Positions 1 to 9,267 of a stretch of 64,000 nucleotides of DNA are shown piece by piece. The notes below the pieces were generated by a model. The model did not search any database. It was not told the origin of the DNA and was given only the letters and a program-made list of their open reading frames with translations. Each line of letters starts with the position of its first letter. Positions within the stretch are counted from its first letter, which is position 1. Position numbers and translations under genes: made by a program. This DNA comes from Dryocola sp032051265 (GTDB lineage Bacteria; Pseudomonadota; Gammaproteobacteria; Enterobacterales; Enterobacteriaceae): assembly GCA_032051265.1 (NCBI GenBank), contig DAMBYU010000004.1, positions 310,001 through 374,000 of the forward strand, written 5' to 3'.

Positions 1-2415
1 CTTCAGCAGCGACAAGGCACAGCTGCCGGTATCGCCGGAAAGAATCAGATCCAGGCCGTTGCGAATGATCGGGTGCTCCCAGGTCACAAACTGCGCATCT
101 TCACGGGAGAGCGCCACATCACGTTCAAAGGTAATAGTGCAGCCATCTTCCGGCAGACCCGGGAAGTCCGGCACCAGCATGTGGTCAGAAGGCGTCAGTA
201 CGACCATGTTGTCGCCGCGATCGTCCTGGTTAATCCCAACGATATCAAACAGGTTGAGGGCGAAGTTCACAAGTCCAGTATCGCTATCCTGCGCTGAAAT
301 CGCTTCAGCCAGCGCCTGGGATTTCTCGCCGCCGTTGGAGTGGATTTCCAGCAGACGGTCGCGGCCTTGCTCAAGCTGAAGCTTCAGCGCGTCGTGCTGC
401 TCGCGGCACTGTTTGATTAACGCGTCGAAACCGTCGGTATTTTCAGGCGCGGCAAGGTATTCGATGAGCTGCTTATACACGGTGTCGTAAATAGCACGGC
501 CCGTTGGGCAGGTATGTTCAAAAGCATCCAGACCTTCGTGATACCAGCGTACAAGCACCGACTGCGCGGTTTTCTCGAGGTAGGGCACGTGGATCTGAAT
601 ATCATGCGCCTGGCCGATACGGTCCAGACGCCCGATACGCTGCTCCAGCAGGTCCGGGTTAAACGGCAGATCGAACATCACCAGCTGGCTGGCAAACTGG
701 AAGTTACGGCCTTCCGAGCCGATTTCAGAGCACAGCAGCACCTGGGCGCCGGTATCTTCTTCTGCAAACCAGGCGGCAGCGCGGTCGCGTTCAATAATCG
801 ACATGCCTTCATGGAACACGGCCGCACGAATGCCTTCGCGCTCGCGCAGGACCTGCTCAAGCTGCAGCGCGGTGGCGGCTTTCGCACAGATCACCAGCAC
901 CTTTTGCGAGCGGTGGCTGGTCAGGTAGCCCATCAGCCATTCAACGCGCGGGTCGAAGTTCCACCACGTCCCGCTATCGCCTTCAAACTCCTGGTAAATC
1001 TGCTCCGGGTAGAGCATGTCGCGAGCGCGATCTTCTACGGATTTACGCGCGCTCATAATGCCGGAAACTTTAATGGCCGTCTGGTACTGCATCGGCAGCG
1101 GCAGACGAATTGTGTGCAGCTCGCGTTTCGGGAAGCCTTTCACGCCGTTACGGGTGTTACGGAACAGCACGCGGCTGGTGCCGTGGCGATCCATCAGCAT
1201 GGAAATCAGTTCCTGACGCGCGGCCTCGCTGCCTTCACGCTTGCTGTTGGCGGTTTGCAGCAGCGGCTCGATATCCTGTTCGCCGATAAGCTCGCCCATG
1301 GCGTTCAGCTGCTCGTTGGTCAGGTGATTGTCTGCCAGAAGCAGCGCTACGGCATCCGCTACCGGGCGATAATGATGCTGTTCTTCGACAAACTGCTCAA
1401 AATCATGGAAGCGGTTCGGGTCCAGCAGGCGCAAACGAGCGAAGTGGCTTTCCATTCCTAACTGTTCAGGCGTTGCGGTTAACAGCAGTACGCCGGGAAC
1501 ATGTTCGGCAAGCTGCTCGATGGCCTGGTATTCGCGGCTTGGCGCATCTTCGCTCCACACAAGGTGATGCGCTTCATCAACGACCATCAAATCCCATTCG
1601 GCGTCGCAAAGATGCTCAAGGCGCTGCTTGCTGCGGCGCACGAAATCAAGGGAGCAGATAACCAGCTGCTCAGTTTCGAACGGGTTATCGCTGTCGTGCT
1701 GGGCTTCCGCATAGCGCTCGTCGTCAAACAAGGCGAAACGCAGGTTAAAGCGACGCAGCATTTCAACCAGCCACTGATGCTGCAGGGTTTCTGGCACCAC
1801 GATCAGGACGCGCTCGGCGCTTCCGGCCAGCAGCTGCTGGTGCAGGATCATCCCGGCTTCGATGGTTTTACCCAGGCCTACTTCGTCCGCCAGCAGAACG
1901 CGTGGCGCATGACGACGGCCCACGTCGTGGGCGATATTTAACTGGTGCGGGATCAGGCTGGTACGCATCCCACGCAGACCGCTCCACGGCTGGCGATACT
2001 GTTCGCTCTGATAATTACGTGCGCGAAAACGCAGGGCAAAACGGTCCATACGGTCAATCTGGCCGGCAAACAGACGATCCTGCGGCTTGCTGAAGACCAG
2101 CTTGCTGTCGAGGAAAACTTCGCGCAGCATCGTGCCTGCTTCTTCGGTGTCCAGACGGGTGCCAACATAGGCAAGCAAGCCGTTTTCTTCTTTAACTTCA
2201 TCAACTTTGAGTTGCCAGCCCTCATGGCTGGTGACGGTATCGCCCGGATTAAACATCACGCGGGTGACAGGCGAGTCATTTCTGGCATACAGACGATTTT
2301 CACCGGTGGCAGGGAAAAGCAGGGTCACCATCCTTGGGTCTACTGCGACGACGGTTCCCAGTCCCAGTTCGCTTTCGGTATCGCTGATCCAACGTTGACC
2401 AAGTGTAAAAGGCAT
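1..2415 (-). CDS. rapA: RNA polymerase-associated ATPase RapA (HepA), 3' end cut off by window
   Basis: SWI2/SNF2-family ATPase that binds RNA polymerase and recycles it after transcription. The reading frame is open from an ATG at 2415 to the window edge, giving 805 codons of the roughly 968 usual for the family. The N-terminus (MPFTLGQRWISDTE) matches E. coli RapA. The helicase Walker A (DEVGLGKT) and the DEAH box (VVDEAHHL) are readable on the minus strand, and the last residues in the window read SGDTGSCALSLLK. The gene lies downstream of polB on the same strand with a gap of about 160 bp, as in E. coli. The C-terminal part is missing only because the window ends. Confidence 0.97.
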   Translation of the reverse strand, partial: MPFTLGQRWISDTESELGLGTVVAVDPRMVTLLFPATGENRLYARNDSPVTRVMFNPGDTVTSHEGWQLKVDEVKEENGLLAYVGTRLDTEEAGTMLREVFLDSKLVFSKPQDRLFAGQIDRMDRFALRFRARNYQSEQYRQPWSGLRGMRTSLIPHQLNIAHDVGRRHAPRVLLADEVGLGKTIEAGMILHQQLLAGSAERVLIVVPETLQHQWLVEMLRRFNLRFALFDDERYAEAQHDSDNPFETEQLVICSLDFVRRSKQRLEHLCDAEWDLMVVDEAHHLVWSEDAPSREYQAIEQLAEHVPGVLLLTATPEQLGMESHFARLRLLDPNRFHDFEQFVEEQHHYRPVADAVALLLADNHLTNEQLNAMGELIGEQDIEPLLQTANSKREGSEAARQELISMLMDRHGTSRVLFRNTRNGVKGFPKRELHTIRLPLPMQYQTAIKVSGIMSARKSVEDRARDMLYPEQIYQEFEGDSGTWWNFDPRVEWLMGYLTSHRSQKVLVICAKAATALQLEQVLREREGIRAAVFHEGMSIIERDRAAAWFAEEDTGAQVLLCSEIGSEGRNFQFASQLVMFDLPFNPDLLEQRIGRLDRIGQAHDIQIHVPYLEKTAQSVLVRWYHEGLDAFEHTCPTGRAIYDTVYKQLIEYLAAPENTDGFDALIKQCREQHDALKLQLEQGRDRLLEIHSNGGEKSQALAEAISAQDSDTGLVNFALNLFDIVGINQDDRGDNMVVLTPSDHMLVPDFPGLPEDGCTITFERDVALSREDAQFVTWEHPIIRNGLDLILSGDTGSCALSLLK

Positions 2416-2574
2416 AAGATTTCGGCTCTATTATCAGTTACTAAGATTTGCAGGCAATAGCATAACCACCGCACGCGAAAGTGGGCGGTAGTTGGGTAGT
2501 AGGTGTATGGGTGTTTCAGGAGGGCGCTATGGTACTGGAAGCAAACGCGTTCGTCACCGTCAAATTAGTCACCT

Positions 2575-4935
2575 TCAAAATAGTCCCAGCTGCCCTGTCA
2601 TCAGTGTAGCAAAGTCATCCTCGAGGAAAGGTAAAATTCCTTCCGCTACCGGCTGGAGCTGCCGGGTGAGGTAGTGATCGTAATCAAGCGGGGATTGCTG
2701 GTAATCCACCGGCTCCGGGCCGCCCAGCGTCATGACATATTTGATTGTTCCGCGATTTTGATACTGGGCTGGCCGCCCCAGGCGCTGATTATGCTCATCG
2801 GCCAGGCGAGCGGCACGTACGTGCGGAGGCACATTTTTTTGATACTCGCTGAGCGGGCGACGCAGCCTCTTGCGGTAGACCAGCTGCTCATCGAGTTCGC
2901 CTGCCATAAGGCTGGCGATCGTTTCACGAATGTAATCCTGATACGGCTCCTTTCGGAACACCCGCAGGTAAAGCGTTTGCTGGAACTGCTGGGCCAGCGG
3001 AGTCCAGTCTGTACGCACCGTCTCCAGCCCTTTAAACACCATGCGCTGCTTCTCGCCTTCCTGAATCATCCCCGCGTAACGCTTTTTACTGCCTTCTACC
3101 GTGCCGCGAATGGTGGGCATCAGGAAGCGGCAGAAATGGGATTCGAATTCGATTTCAAGCGCGCTGGTAAGCTGATGCGTCTCCTGTAAATGCTGTGTCC
3201 ACCATTCATTCACATAGTCGACCAGCTGTTTGCCAATGCGCGCGGCATCTTCTTCTGCATGGGTTTTCTTCAGCCAGACAAAGGTTGAATCCGTGTCGCC
3301 GTAAATCACGTCAAAGCCCTGGGATTCGATCAATTCTTTAGTTTTGCGCATGATCTGGTGCCCACGCATGGTGATCGACGACGCGAGGCGTGGATCAAAG
3401 AAGCGGCAGGCGCTGGTGCCCAGCACGCCATAAAAGGCGTTCATAATGATCTTCAACGCCTGGGAGAGCGGCTTATTCCCGTGACGTTTTGCCTCGTCGC
3501 GGCCGTGCCAGATTTGGCCGACAATCTCCGGCAGGCAGTGCGTGGTTCTGGAGAAATGGGCGCCAAGAAAACCTTCCACGGCCTGCTGCGGATCGGGGTG
3601 CGCCATGCCCTCGATCAGGCCGACCGGATCGATAAGGAAAGTGCGAATGATTGACGGGTACAGGCTCTTGTAATCAAGCACCAGCACCGAATCATAAAGG
3701 CCGGGACGGGAATCCATGACGTAGCCGCCGGGGCTTGCCTGTGGGGGGATCGCCCCCATATTCGGGGCGACATAACCGGCACGGTGCATGCGCGGAATAT
3801 AAAGGTGGCTGAAAGCGGCGACAGAGCCGCCGTGCCTGTCCAGAGGCAGGCCGTTAACCGTGGCGCGCTCCAGCAGAAAAGGCATCAGTTCGGTTTTATG
3901 AAAAATCCTTGTTACCAGCTCGCAATCTTTAAGGTTGTACTTCGCAAGCGCTGGTTTATCCTCCGCGAAGCGGCGGTTGATTTCGTCCATCCTGTCCCAG
4001 GGGTTATCTATCGACTTGCCTTCACCGAGCAGTTCCTGTGAAACAGCCTCCAGGGAAAAGGAAGAGAAATTCCAGAAGGCCGATTTCAATCCGTCGATGC
4101 CGTCAATGATTGCCCGTCCGGGCAATTGCGCAAAAAATACGCCTTGCTTAAAGCCGTGCTCGCGCCATTCCATCAAGCTGTTGCCACGCCCGAGACGCAG
4201 CGGCATCTGATAACGGTCAGCCAGTTTTTGCAGCATACGCAGGTCAAACTGCACCACGTTCCAGCCGATCAGCACATCCGGGTCATGTTGGGCAAACCAG
4301 GCGTTGAGTTTTTCAATCAACAGCGGGCGGCTGGCAACGTACTCGAGGGTAAAATCTACCCCGCTAGCGTCGCCGTTTTCCGGACCGAGCATATAGACAA
4401 TTCGCTGTCCGCAGCCTTCAAGGCCGATACAGTACAGCTCGCCATGGCGGTTGGTTTCAATATCCAGCGAAACCCATTTCAGCGGGGGGCGATATTCGGG
4501 GGCTGGCTTAAGGCGCGTTTCGGTTATCTCACCATTGCGCTCTTCGCCGCTAAACCAGACGGGGGCGGTAATAAAACGCTCCATCAAAAAGCGTTCCGGC
4601 GGGCGGATATCGGCTTCATAAACCCTGACGCCGCCATCGCGCAGCAGTTTTTCCAGGCGCATTAGCTGACGATGCTGACGGCAGTACAGGCCACAGACGG
4701 GCTGGCGGTGGAAATCTTTCAGGGAGAGCGGGGTAAGGCGATACTGGCTTTCATCGGCAAGCAGACGTGCGGCTTCGCTTTGTTGCGACTGCGGAATAAA
4801 CGCCACGGATTCCTGATATGGCAGGCGTACTTTAACCGGGCCGTCATCCGTTGCCAGCCAGAAATCCACCTCTGTACCACGCGGAGTATCGCGCCAGTGA
4901 CGCGTTAACAGAAACCCCTGCCGAGCTTGCGACAC
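2575..4935 (-). CDS. polB: DNA polymerase II (family B)
   Basis: SOS-inducible repair and translesion DNA polymerase with 3'-5' proofreading. The product is 786 aa (E. coli 783). The N-terminal half carries the exonuclease motif DIETNRHGE. The C-terminal half carries the family-B polymerase motifs DYKSLYPSII and YGDTDS, which hold the catalytic aspartates. The start MSQARQGFLLTRHWRDTP aligns with E. coli MAQAGFILTRHW with a short N-terminal insertion. A LexA-type box lies 58-73 bp upstream (4993-5008) and a TATAAT -10 candidate at 4967-4972, so SOS control is likely. The gene is followed by rapA. Confidence 0.98.
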   Translation of the reverse strand: MSQARQGFLLTRHWRDTPRGTEVDFWLATDDGPVKVRLPYQESVAFIPQSQQSEAARLLADESQYRLTPLSLKDFHRQPVCGLYCRQHRQLMRLEKLLRDGGVRVYEADIRPPERFLMERFITAPVWFSGEERNGEITETRLKPAPEYRPPLKWVSLDIETNRHGELYCIGLEGCGQRIVYMLGPENGDASGVDFTLEYVASRPLLIEKLNAWFAQHDPDVLIGWNVVQFDLRMLQKLADRYQMPLRLGRGNSLMEWREHGFKQGVFFAQLPGRAIIDGIDGLKSAFWNFSSFSLEAVSQELLGEGKSIDNPWDRMDEINRRFAEDKPALAKYNLKDCELVTRIFHKTELMPFLLERATVNGLPLDRHGGSVAAFSHLYIPRMHRAGYVAPNMGAIPPQASPGGYVMDSRPGLYDSVLVLDYKSLYPSIIRTFLIDPVGLIEGMAHPDPQQAVEGFLGAHFSRTTHCLPEIVGQIWHGRDEAKRHGNKPLSQALKIIMNAFYGVLGTSACRFFDPRLASSITMRGHQIMRKTKELIESQGFDVIYGDTDSTFVWLKKTHAEEDAARIGKQLVDYVNEWWTQHLQETHQLTSALEIEFESHFCRFLMPTIRGTVEGSKKRYAGMIQEGEKQRMVFKGLETVRTDWTPLAQQFQQTLYLRVFRKEPYQDYIRETIASLMAGELDEQLVYRKRLRRPLSEYQKNVPPHVRAARLADEHNQRLGRPAQYQNRGTIKYVMTLGGPEPVDYQQSPLDYDHYLTRQLQPVAEGILPFLEDDFATLMTGQLGLF

Positions 4936-4955
4936 GCTGTATTCTCGTAAAAGAA

Positions 4956-4981
4956 AAAGTGGTCTGATTATAGACCACTTT
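4956..4981 (-). terminator. araBAD transcription terminator
   Basis: A perfect 10-bp inverted repeat (AAAGTGGTCT / AGACCACTTT) with a 6-nt loop, followed on the minus strand by a T-rich run (TTTTTCTTTT). It lies just past the araD stop. Its loop reads TATAAT on the minus strand, so the same DNA may also carry the polB -10 element. Confidence 0.8.
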
Positions 4982-4992
4982 GTCGAAAATTA

Positions 4993-5008
4993 CTGCTTTT
5001 ATATACAG
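4993..5008 (-). promoter_or_regulatory. LexA (SOS) box upstream of polB
   Basis: The sequence CTGCTTTTATATACAG on the plus strand (CTGTATATAAAAGCAG on the polB strand) fits the LexA form CTG-N10-CAG with an AT-rich centre. It sits 4 bp past the araD stop codon and about 60 bp before the polB start, where it would overlap the -35 region. E. coli polB (dinA) is a known LexA target with a similar box. Confidence 0.75.
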
Positions 5009-5011
5009 TGC

Positions 5012-5707
5012 TTACTGGCCGTAATAAGCCTTAGCGCCGTGTTTACGCAGATAATGTTTATCTAACAATGTTTGCTGCATAGCAGGCAATTCCGGGGAGA
5101 GCTGGCGACAGAAAATCCCCATGTAGGCTACCTCTTCAAGCACGATTGCATTATGCACGGCATCCAGCGGATCTTTGCCCCAGGCGAACGGGCCGTGAGA
5201 ATGCACCAGCACGCCGGGCATTTGCAGCGCATCTATTCCACGTTCGGCAAACGTTTTTACGATCACTTCGCCGGTTTGCCATTCGTAATCGCCATTGATC
5301 TCTTCGTCGGTCATTTTACGCGTGCACGGGATCGTGCCGTAGAAGTAATCGGCATGAGTGGTGCCGGTAGCCGGAATAGATTGTCCGGCCTGTGCCCAGA
5401 TAGTGGCATGGCGCGAGTGGGTATGAACGATGCCGCCGATATGCGGGAAATGCTGATAGAGCAGGCGATGCGTCGGGGTGTCGGAAGAGGGTTTTTTGTT
5501 GCCTTCAACCACTTCACCCGTTTCCAGGCTCACCACGACCATATCTTCGGCGGTCATGATGCTGTAATCAACGCCCGAGGGCTTGATGACCAGCACGCCG
5601 CGTTCGCGATCGACCGCACTGACGTTGCCCCAGGTCAGCGTCACCAGATTGTGCTGCGGTAAAGCCAGATTGGCTTCCAGCACCTGGCGTTTGAGGTCTT
5701 CTGACAT
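5012..5707 (-). CDS. araD: L-ribulose-5-phosphate 4-epimerase AraD
   Basis: Converts L-ribulose 5-phosphate to D-xylulose 5-phosphate, the last step of arabinose entry into the pentose phosphate pathway. The product is 231 aa, the family's usual length, of the class II aldolase fold. The metal-binding histidines are visible in THSRHATIWA (the HTH/S-R-H pattern) and in VLVHSHGPFAWG. It is the last gene of araBAD; the 45-bp gap to araA holds a G/C-rich hairpin (5724-5746). Confidence 0.98.
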   Translation of the reverse strand: MSEDLKRQVLEANLALPQHNLVTLTWGNVSAVDRERGVLVIKPSGVDYSIMTAEDMVVVSLETGEVVEGNKKPSSDTPTHRLLYQHFPHIGGIVHTHSRHATIWAQAGQSIPATGTTHADYFYGTIPCTRKMTDEEINGDYEWQTGEVIVKTFAERGIDALQMPGVLVHSHGPFAWGKDPLDAVHNAIVLEEVAYMGIFCRQLSPELPAMQQTLLDKHYLRKHGAKAYYGQ

Positions 5708-5723
5708 AATGTTCTCCGTAAGA

Positions 5724-5746
5724 TTCCCCCCTTTCTGAAGGGGGAA
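5724..5746 (-). other. Intercistronic hairpin between araA and araD
   Basis: Inverted repeat TTCCCCCCTT / AAGGGGGAA with a short loop fills most of the 45-bp araA-araD gap. No T-run follows on the transcribed strand, so it looks more like an mRNA-stabilising or expression-tuning hairpin than a terminator. In E. coli the same gap holds REP elements; this one does not look like REP. Confidence 0.6.
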
Positions 5747-5752
5747 ACATCG

Positions 5753-7255
5753 TTAACGTTTAAAGCCGTAATAAACCTCGTTCCAGCGCAGGGCGTCTTT
5801 GAACGCGGGCAGGCGAGTCTCGTTGTCGATAACGGTGAGTTCGATGCCGTGTAGCTCAGAGAACAGGCGCAGGTCGTCCAGCGTTAGCGACTGGCTGAAG
5901 ACGGTGTGGTGCGCGCCGCCCGCCAGGATCCAGGCTTCGGATGCGGTAGCCAGATCCGGCTGCGCTTTCCACAGCGCGTTGGCGACCGGCAGTTTTGGCA
6001 GCTGATGCGGGGTTTCTACGGTATCCACGCAGTTCACCAGCAGACGGAAACGATCGCCCAGATCGATCAGGCTCGCGTTTACCGCCGGGCCAGTCTGGGT
6101 GGAGAAGATCAGGCGTGCCGGATCGGCTTTACCGCCGATGCCCAGATGCTGTACATCGAGGATAGGTTTTTCCGCAAGCGCAATAGACGGACAAACTTCC
6201 AGCATGTGCGAACCGAGCACCATATCGTTGCCGTTTTCGAAGTTATAGGTGTAGTCCTCCATAAAGGAGGTGCCGCCTTGCAGGCCGGTGGACATTACCT
6301 TCATGATGCGAAGCAGGGCGGCGGTTTTCCAGTCGCCTTCGCCCGCGAAGCCATAGCCCTGCTGCATCAGGCGTTGAACGGCAAGGCCCGGCAGCTGTTT
6401 GAGGCCGTGCAGATCTTCAAAAGTGGTGGTGAAGGCATGGAATCCGCCTTCTTCAAGGAAGCGTTTCATCCCCAGTTCGATACGGGCCGCGTCGAGCACG
6501 TTCTGGCGCTTTTCACCGTTCAGTTGCGCGGCAGGCGTCAGGCGATAGCTGCTTTCATATTCATCGACTAAGGCATTCACATCCCCATCGCTGACGGCAT
6601 TAACAACCGCCACCAGGTCGCCCACCGCCCAGGTATTGACCGAGAAGCCAAATTTCATTTGGGCGGCAACTTTATCGCCGTCGGTAACCGCAACTTCACG
6701 CATGTTGTCGCCAAAACGCACCACTTTCAGCTGGCGGGTATCTTGTTTAGAGACGGCCTGACGCATCCACGCGCCGATGCGCTGATGCGCCTGCGGGTCC
6801 TGCCAGTGGCCGGTAACAACGGTATGCTGCTGACGCATGCGTGCGCCAATAAAACCGAACTCACGGCCGCCATGCGCGGTCTGGTTCAGGTTCATAAAGT
6901 CCATATCAATGCTCCCCCACGGGATCTGTGCATTGAACTGCGTGTGGAACTGCAGCAGCGGCTTGGTGAGAATGCTCAGGCCGTTAATCCACATTTTTGC
7001 CGGGGAGAAGGTGTGCAGCCACACCACCATGCCGGCACATTTATCGTTATAGCTGGCGTCGCGGCAAATCGCGGTGATTTCGTCCGGCGTAGTGCCGAGG
7101 GGCTTAAGCACCAGTTTGCACGGCAGCTTAGCTTCTTTATTCAGCGCGTTGACGACGTGTTCAGCGTTCTGCGTTACCTGGCGCAGGGTTTCAGTACCGT
7201 AAAGATGCTGGCTACCAATGACAAACCACACTTCATACTGTTCAAAAATGTTCAT
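5753..7255 (-). CDS. araA: L-arabinose isomerase AraA
   Basis: Isomerises L-arabinose to L-ribulose in the cytoplasm. I take the ATG at 7255 (MNIFEQYEVWFVIGSQHLYG), giving 500 aa, exactly the E. coli length; the frame stays open further upstream but that part overlaps araB. The family's catalytic acids and histidines are visible in GFAGEGDWK, SFMEDYTY, LGSHMLEVCPS and AGGAHHTVFS. The gene follows araB after only 10 bp, so the two are probably translated from one mRNA. Confidence 0.98.
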   Translation of the reverse strand: MNIFEQYEVWFVIGSQHLYGTETLRQVTQNAEHVVNALNKEAKLPCKLVLKPLGTTPDEITAICRDASYNDKCAGMVVWLHTFSPAKMWINGLSILTKPLLQFHTQFNAQIPWGSIDMDFMNLNQTAHGGREFGFIGARMRQQHTVVTGHWQDPQAHQRIGAWMRQAVSKQDTRQLKVVRFGDNMREVAVTDGDKVAAQMKFGFSVNTWAVGDLVAVVNAVSDGDVNALVDEYESSYRLTPAAQLNGEKRQNVLDAARIELGMKRFLEEGGFHAFTTTFEDLHGLKQLPGLAVQRLMQQGYGFAGEGDWKTAALLRIMKVMSTGLQGGTSFMEDYTYNFENGNDMVLGSHMLEVCPSIALAEKPILDVQHLGIGGKADPARLIFSTQTGPAVNASLIDLGDRFRLLVNCVDTVETPHQLPKLPVANALWKAQPDLATASEAWILAGGAHHTVFSQSLTLDDLRLFSELHGIELTVIDNETRLPAFKDALRWNEVYYGFKR

Positions 7256-7265
7256 CGTTATGTCC

Positions 7266-8972
7266 TTAAAGGGTCGTCGCAGCCTGCTTTGCGGCCGGAA
7301 CCGCTGCAGGGGCTGAAGGGAGATAATGCTGTTCCGCGCTGATGGCCCACAGCTGGTAGCGGCGGTAAAGCTGCTCAAAACGCTCGGCGCGTTGCCCAAT
7401 CGGCTGGAGGGTATTTTCGACCGGGCTCGCCATGGCCTGCTGCGCCTGCGTGATATCCGCATGCCTGCCTGCGGCTACGGCGGCAAATATTGCCGCGCCA
7501 AGGGCGCAGCACTGGTCGGAGGCGACAATCTGCAGCGGGCGATTAAGCACGTCGCAGCACACCTGCATGATGACCGGGGATTTACGGGCAATGCCGCCCA
7601 GCGCCATCACGTTGTTGACCGGAATGCCCTGTTCGGTGAAACACTCCATAATGGCGCGTGCGCCAAATGCCGTGGCGGCAATCAACCCGCCGAACAGCGC
7701 CGGCGCGTCGGTCGCCAGATTCAAATCGGTAATTACACCTTTCAGACGCTGGTTGGCATTTGGGGTGCGGCGGCCGTTAAACCAGTCGAGCACCACCGGC
7801 AGGTGTTCCAGAGAGGGATTTTTTGCCCAGGCTTCGGTCAGCGCGGGCAGCAGCCGTTCTTTGCTGGCATCAATTTGGCCGCGCAGTTCAGGATGCTGTT
7901 GCGCCAGCTGTTCCAGCGGCCAGCCGAGCACGCGGCCAAACCAGGCATACATATCGCCAAAGGCGGACTGCCCGGCTTCGAGGCCGATAAAATCAGGCAC
8001 CACGCTGCCGTCCACCTGCCCGCAAATGCCTTTTACGGCGCGCTCGCCCACGGTTGGTTTGTCGGCAATCAGAATGTCGCAGGTGGACGTGCCGATGACT
8101 TTGACCAGCGTGTTCGGCTGCGCCCCTGCGCCGACGGCGCCCATATGACAGTCAAACGCGCCGCCGGAAATCACCACGCTTTGCGGCAGGCCAAGGCGTT
8201 CAGCCCATTCAGCGCAAAGGTTGCCCACAGGAATATCGGCCGTCCAGGTCTCGGTAAACATCGGGTAAGCGAGGTTCTGGTTGATTATCGGATCAAGATC
8301 ATCAAAGAAGCTGGCAGGGGGCAGGCCGCCCCACTCTTCGTGCCAGAGAGATTTGTGGCCTGCGCTACAGCGTCCGCGACGTATATCCTGCGGGCGAGTA
8401 GTGCCGGAAAGCAGGGCTGGCACCCAGTCGCAAAGCTCAATCCAAGAAGCCGCGGCCTGAGCGACCTGGCTGTCCGCACGGGTAACGTGCAGAATTTTGG
8501 CCCAGAACCATTCGCTGGAATAGATGCCGCCAATGTAGCGTGAGTAATCATTTTTCCCGGATGTATGACACAGACGGGTAATGGCTTCGGCTTCTTCGAC
8601 CGAGGTGTGATCTTTCCACAGCACGAACATGGCGTTCGGGTTGTCGGCAAATTCCGGATTCAGCGCCAGCACGTTGCCGTTAGCGTCTATCGGGGCAGGG
8701 GTTGAGCCGGTGCTGTCCACGCCAATGCCGCAAATAGCGTCGCGCTGTTCGGCTGACAGCTCGCCCAGTACCGCTTTTAGCGCCCGCTCCATTGACTCAA
8801 TGTAATCCTGCGGATGATGGCGGAACTGGTTGCTGGCGGCATCGCAGTAGCGGCCTTCCTGCCAGCGGGGATACCACTCTACGCTTGTGGCCAGTTCGGC
8901 TCCGTTTTCACAATCCACTGCTAAGGCGCGTACAGAATCGCTGCCAAAATCGAGGCCCAGCGCAATCGACAT
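7266..8972 (-). CDS. araB: Ribulokinase AraB
   Basis: ATP-dependent kinase of the FGGY family that phosphorylates L-ribulose. The start is the ATG at 8972 (MSIALGLDFGSDSVRALAVD), giving 568 aa (E. coli 566); a further in-frame ATG 7 codons upstream has no support from homology. The N-terminal phosphate-binding loop (LDFGSDSVR) and the FGGY C-terminal domain (GGIARKSPVIMQV, GAAIFAAVAAG) are readable. It is the first gene of araBAD, transcribed from the AraC-activated promoter in the intergenic region just upstream. Confidence 0.98.
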   Translation of the reverse strand: MSIALGLDFGSDSVRALAVDCENGAELATSVEWYPRWQEGRYCDAASNQFRHHPQDYIESMERALKAVLGELSAEQRDAICGIGVDSTGSTPAPIDANGNVLALNPEFADNPNAMFVLWKDHTSVEEAEAITRLCHTSGKNDYSRYIGGIYSSEWFWAKILHVTRADSQVAQAAASWIELCDWVPALLSGTTRPQDIRRGRCSAGHKSLWHEEWGGLPPASFFDDLDPIINQNLAYPMFTETWTADIPVGNLCAEWAERLGLPQSVVISGGAFDCHMGAVGAGAQPNTLVKVIGTSTCDILIADKPTVGERAVKGICGQVDGSVVPDFIGLEAGQSAFGDMYAWFGRVLGWPLEQLAQQHPELRGQIDASKERLLPALTEAWAKNPSLEHLPVVLDWFNGRRTPNANQRLKGVITDLNLATDAPALFGGLIAATAFGARAIMECFTEQGIPVNNVMALGGIARKSPVIMQVCCDVLNRPLQIVASDQCCALGAAIFAAVAAGRHADITQAQQAMASPVENTLQPIGQRAERFEQLYRRYQLWAISAEQHYLPSAPAAVPAAKQAATTL

Positions 8973-9008
8973 TTTTTTACTCCAGAAGGTCAAACACTCA
9001 TGCAGTGA

Positions 9009-9038
9009 ACAGTAGGTTTTGCAGCAAAAAAGGGTCAG
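9009..9038 (-). promoter_or_regulatory. araBAD promoter (-35/-10)
   Basis: On the minus strand CTGACC (9033-9038), an 18-bp spacer, then TACTGT (9009-9014). Both hexamers and the spacer length match the E. coli pBAD layout (CTGACG, 18 bp, TACTGT). The poor -35 fits its dependence on AraC bound at I2, which overlaps it. Confidence 0.8.
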
Positions 9039-9051
9039 GTCGTAATCGCTG
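9035..9051 (-). promoter_or_regulatory. araI2 AraC half-site
   Basis: Minus-strand CAGCGATTACGACCTGA, matching E. coli araI2 in pattern (xAGC-N7-ACCTGA). Its centre is 21 bp from araI1, the direct-repeat spacing AraC needs for activation, and it overlaps the pBAD -35. Confidence 0.8.
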
Positions 9052-9055
9052 TAGT

Positions 9056-9072
9056 TATGGATAAAATCGCTA
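9056..9072 (-). promoter_or_regulatory. araI1 AraC half-site
   Basis: Minus-strand TAGCGATTTTATCCATA, an essentially perfect match to the AraC consensus TAGC-N7-TCCATA. It is the high-affinity half-site that also takes part in the repression loop with araO2. Confidence 0.9.
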
Positions 9073-9080
9073 TGGGCGCG

Positions 9081-9102
9081 TGAAATGTGACGCCCCGCAA
9101 AT
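9081..9102. promoter_or_regulatory. CRP site of the araBAD/araC control region
   Basis: TGTGACGCCCCGCAAAT on the plus strand has the TGTGA half and lies between araI1 and araO1 exactly where the E. coli CRP site is, with very similar bases. The second half is weak, as in E. coli. Confidence 0.7.
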
Positions 9103-9108
9103 ATTCGA

Positions 9109-9141
9109 TGTGGACTTTTCTGTCGCGGTTATAGACACTTT
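9109..9141 (+). promoter_or_regulatory. araC promoter (pC) and overlapping araO1 operator
   Basis: pC reads TGGACT (9111-9116), a 17-bp spacer and GACACT (9134-9139), the same hexamers as E. coli pC. The same DNA holds the araO1 pair of AraC half-sites (TGTCTATAACC and AAAGTCCACA on the minus strand), so AraC would repress its own gene here. Confidence 0.75.
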
Positions 9142-9267
9142 GGTTGTCGCCATAAAAAGTTATGCTGGCCCGTTAAAAAGCGTAGGTGCTTGCGAAATGC
9201 GGCTTTATGATAAAAATCAGCCTCTTTGTTGACAGGTAGTCGCGCCGTGTGGAATGTGATGCATGGA

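Noticed and set aside
514..1461. Plus-strand ORF (315 codons) opposite rapA
   Set aside because: Antisense to the highly conserved RapA coding sequence; no recognisable product.
7256..7462. Upstream start for araA adding 69 residues
   Set aside because: The extension overlaps the end of araB and is Arg/Ser-rich; the ATG at 7255 gives the exact 500-aa family length.
7326..8543. Plus-strand ORF (405 codons) opposite araB
   Set aside because: Mirror-frame shadow of araB; low-complexity composition with no domain and no ribosome binding site.
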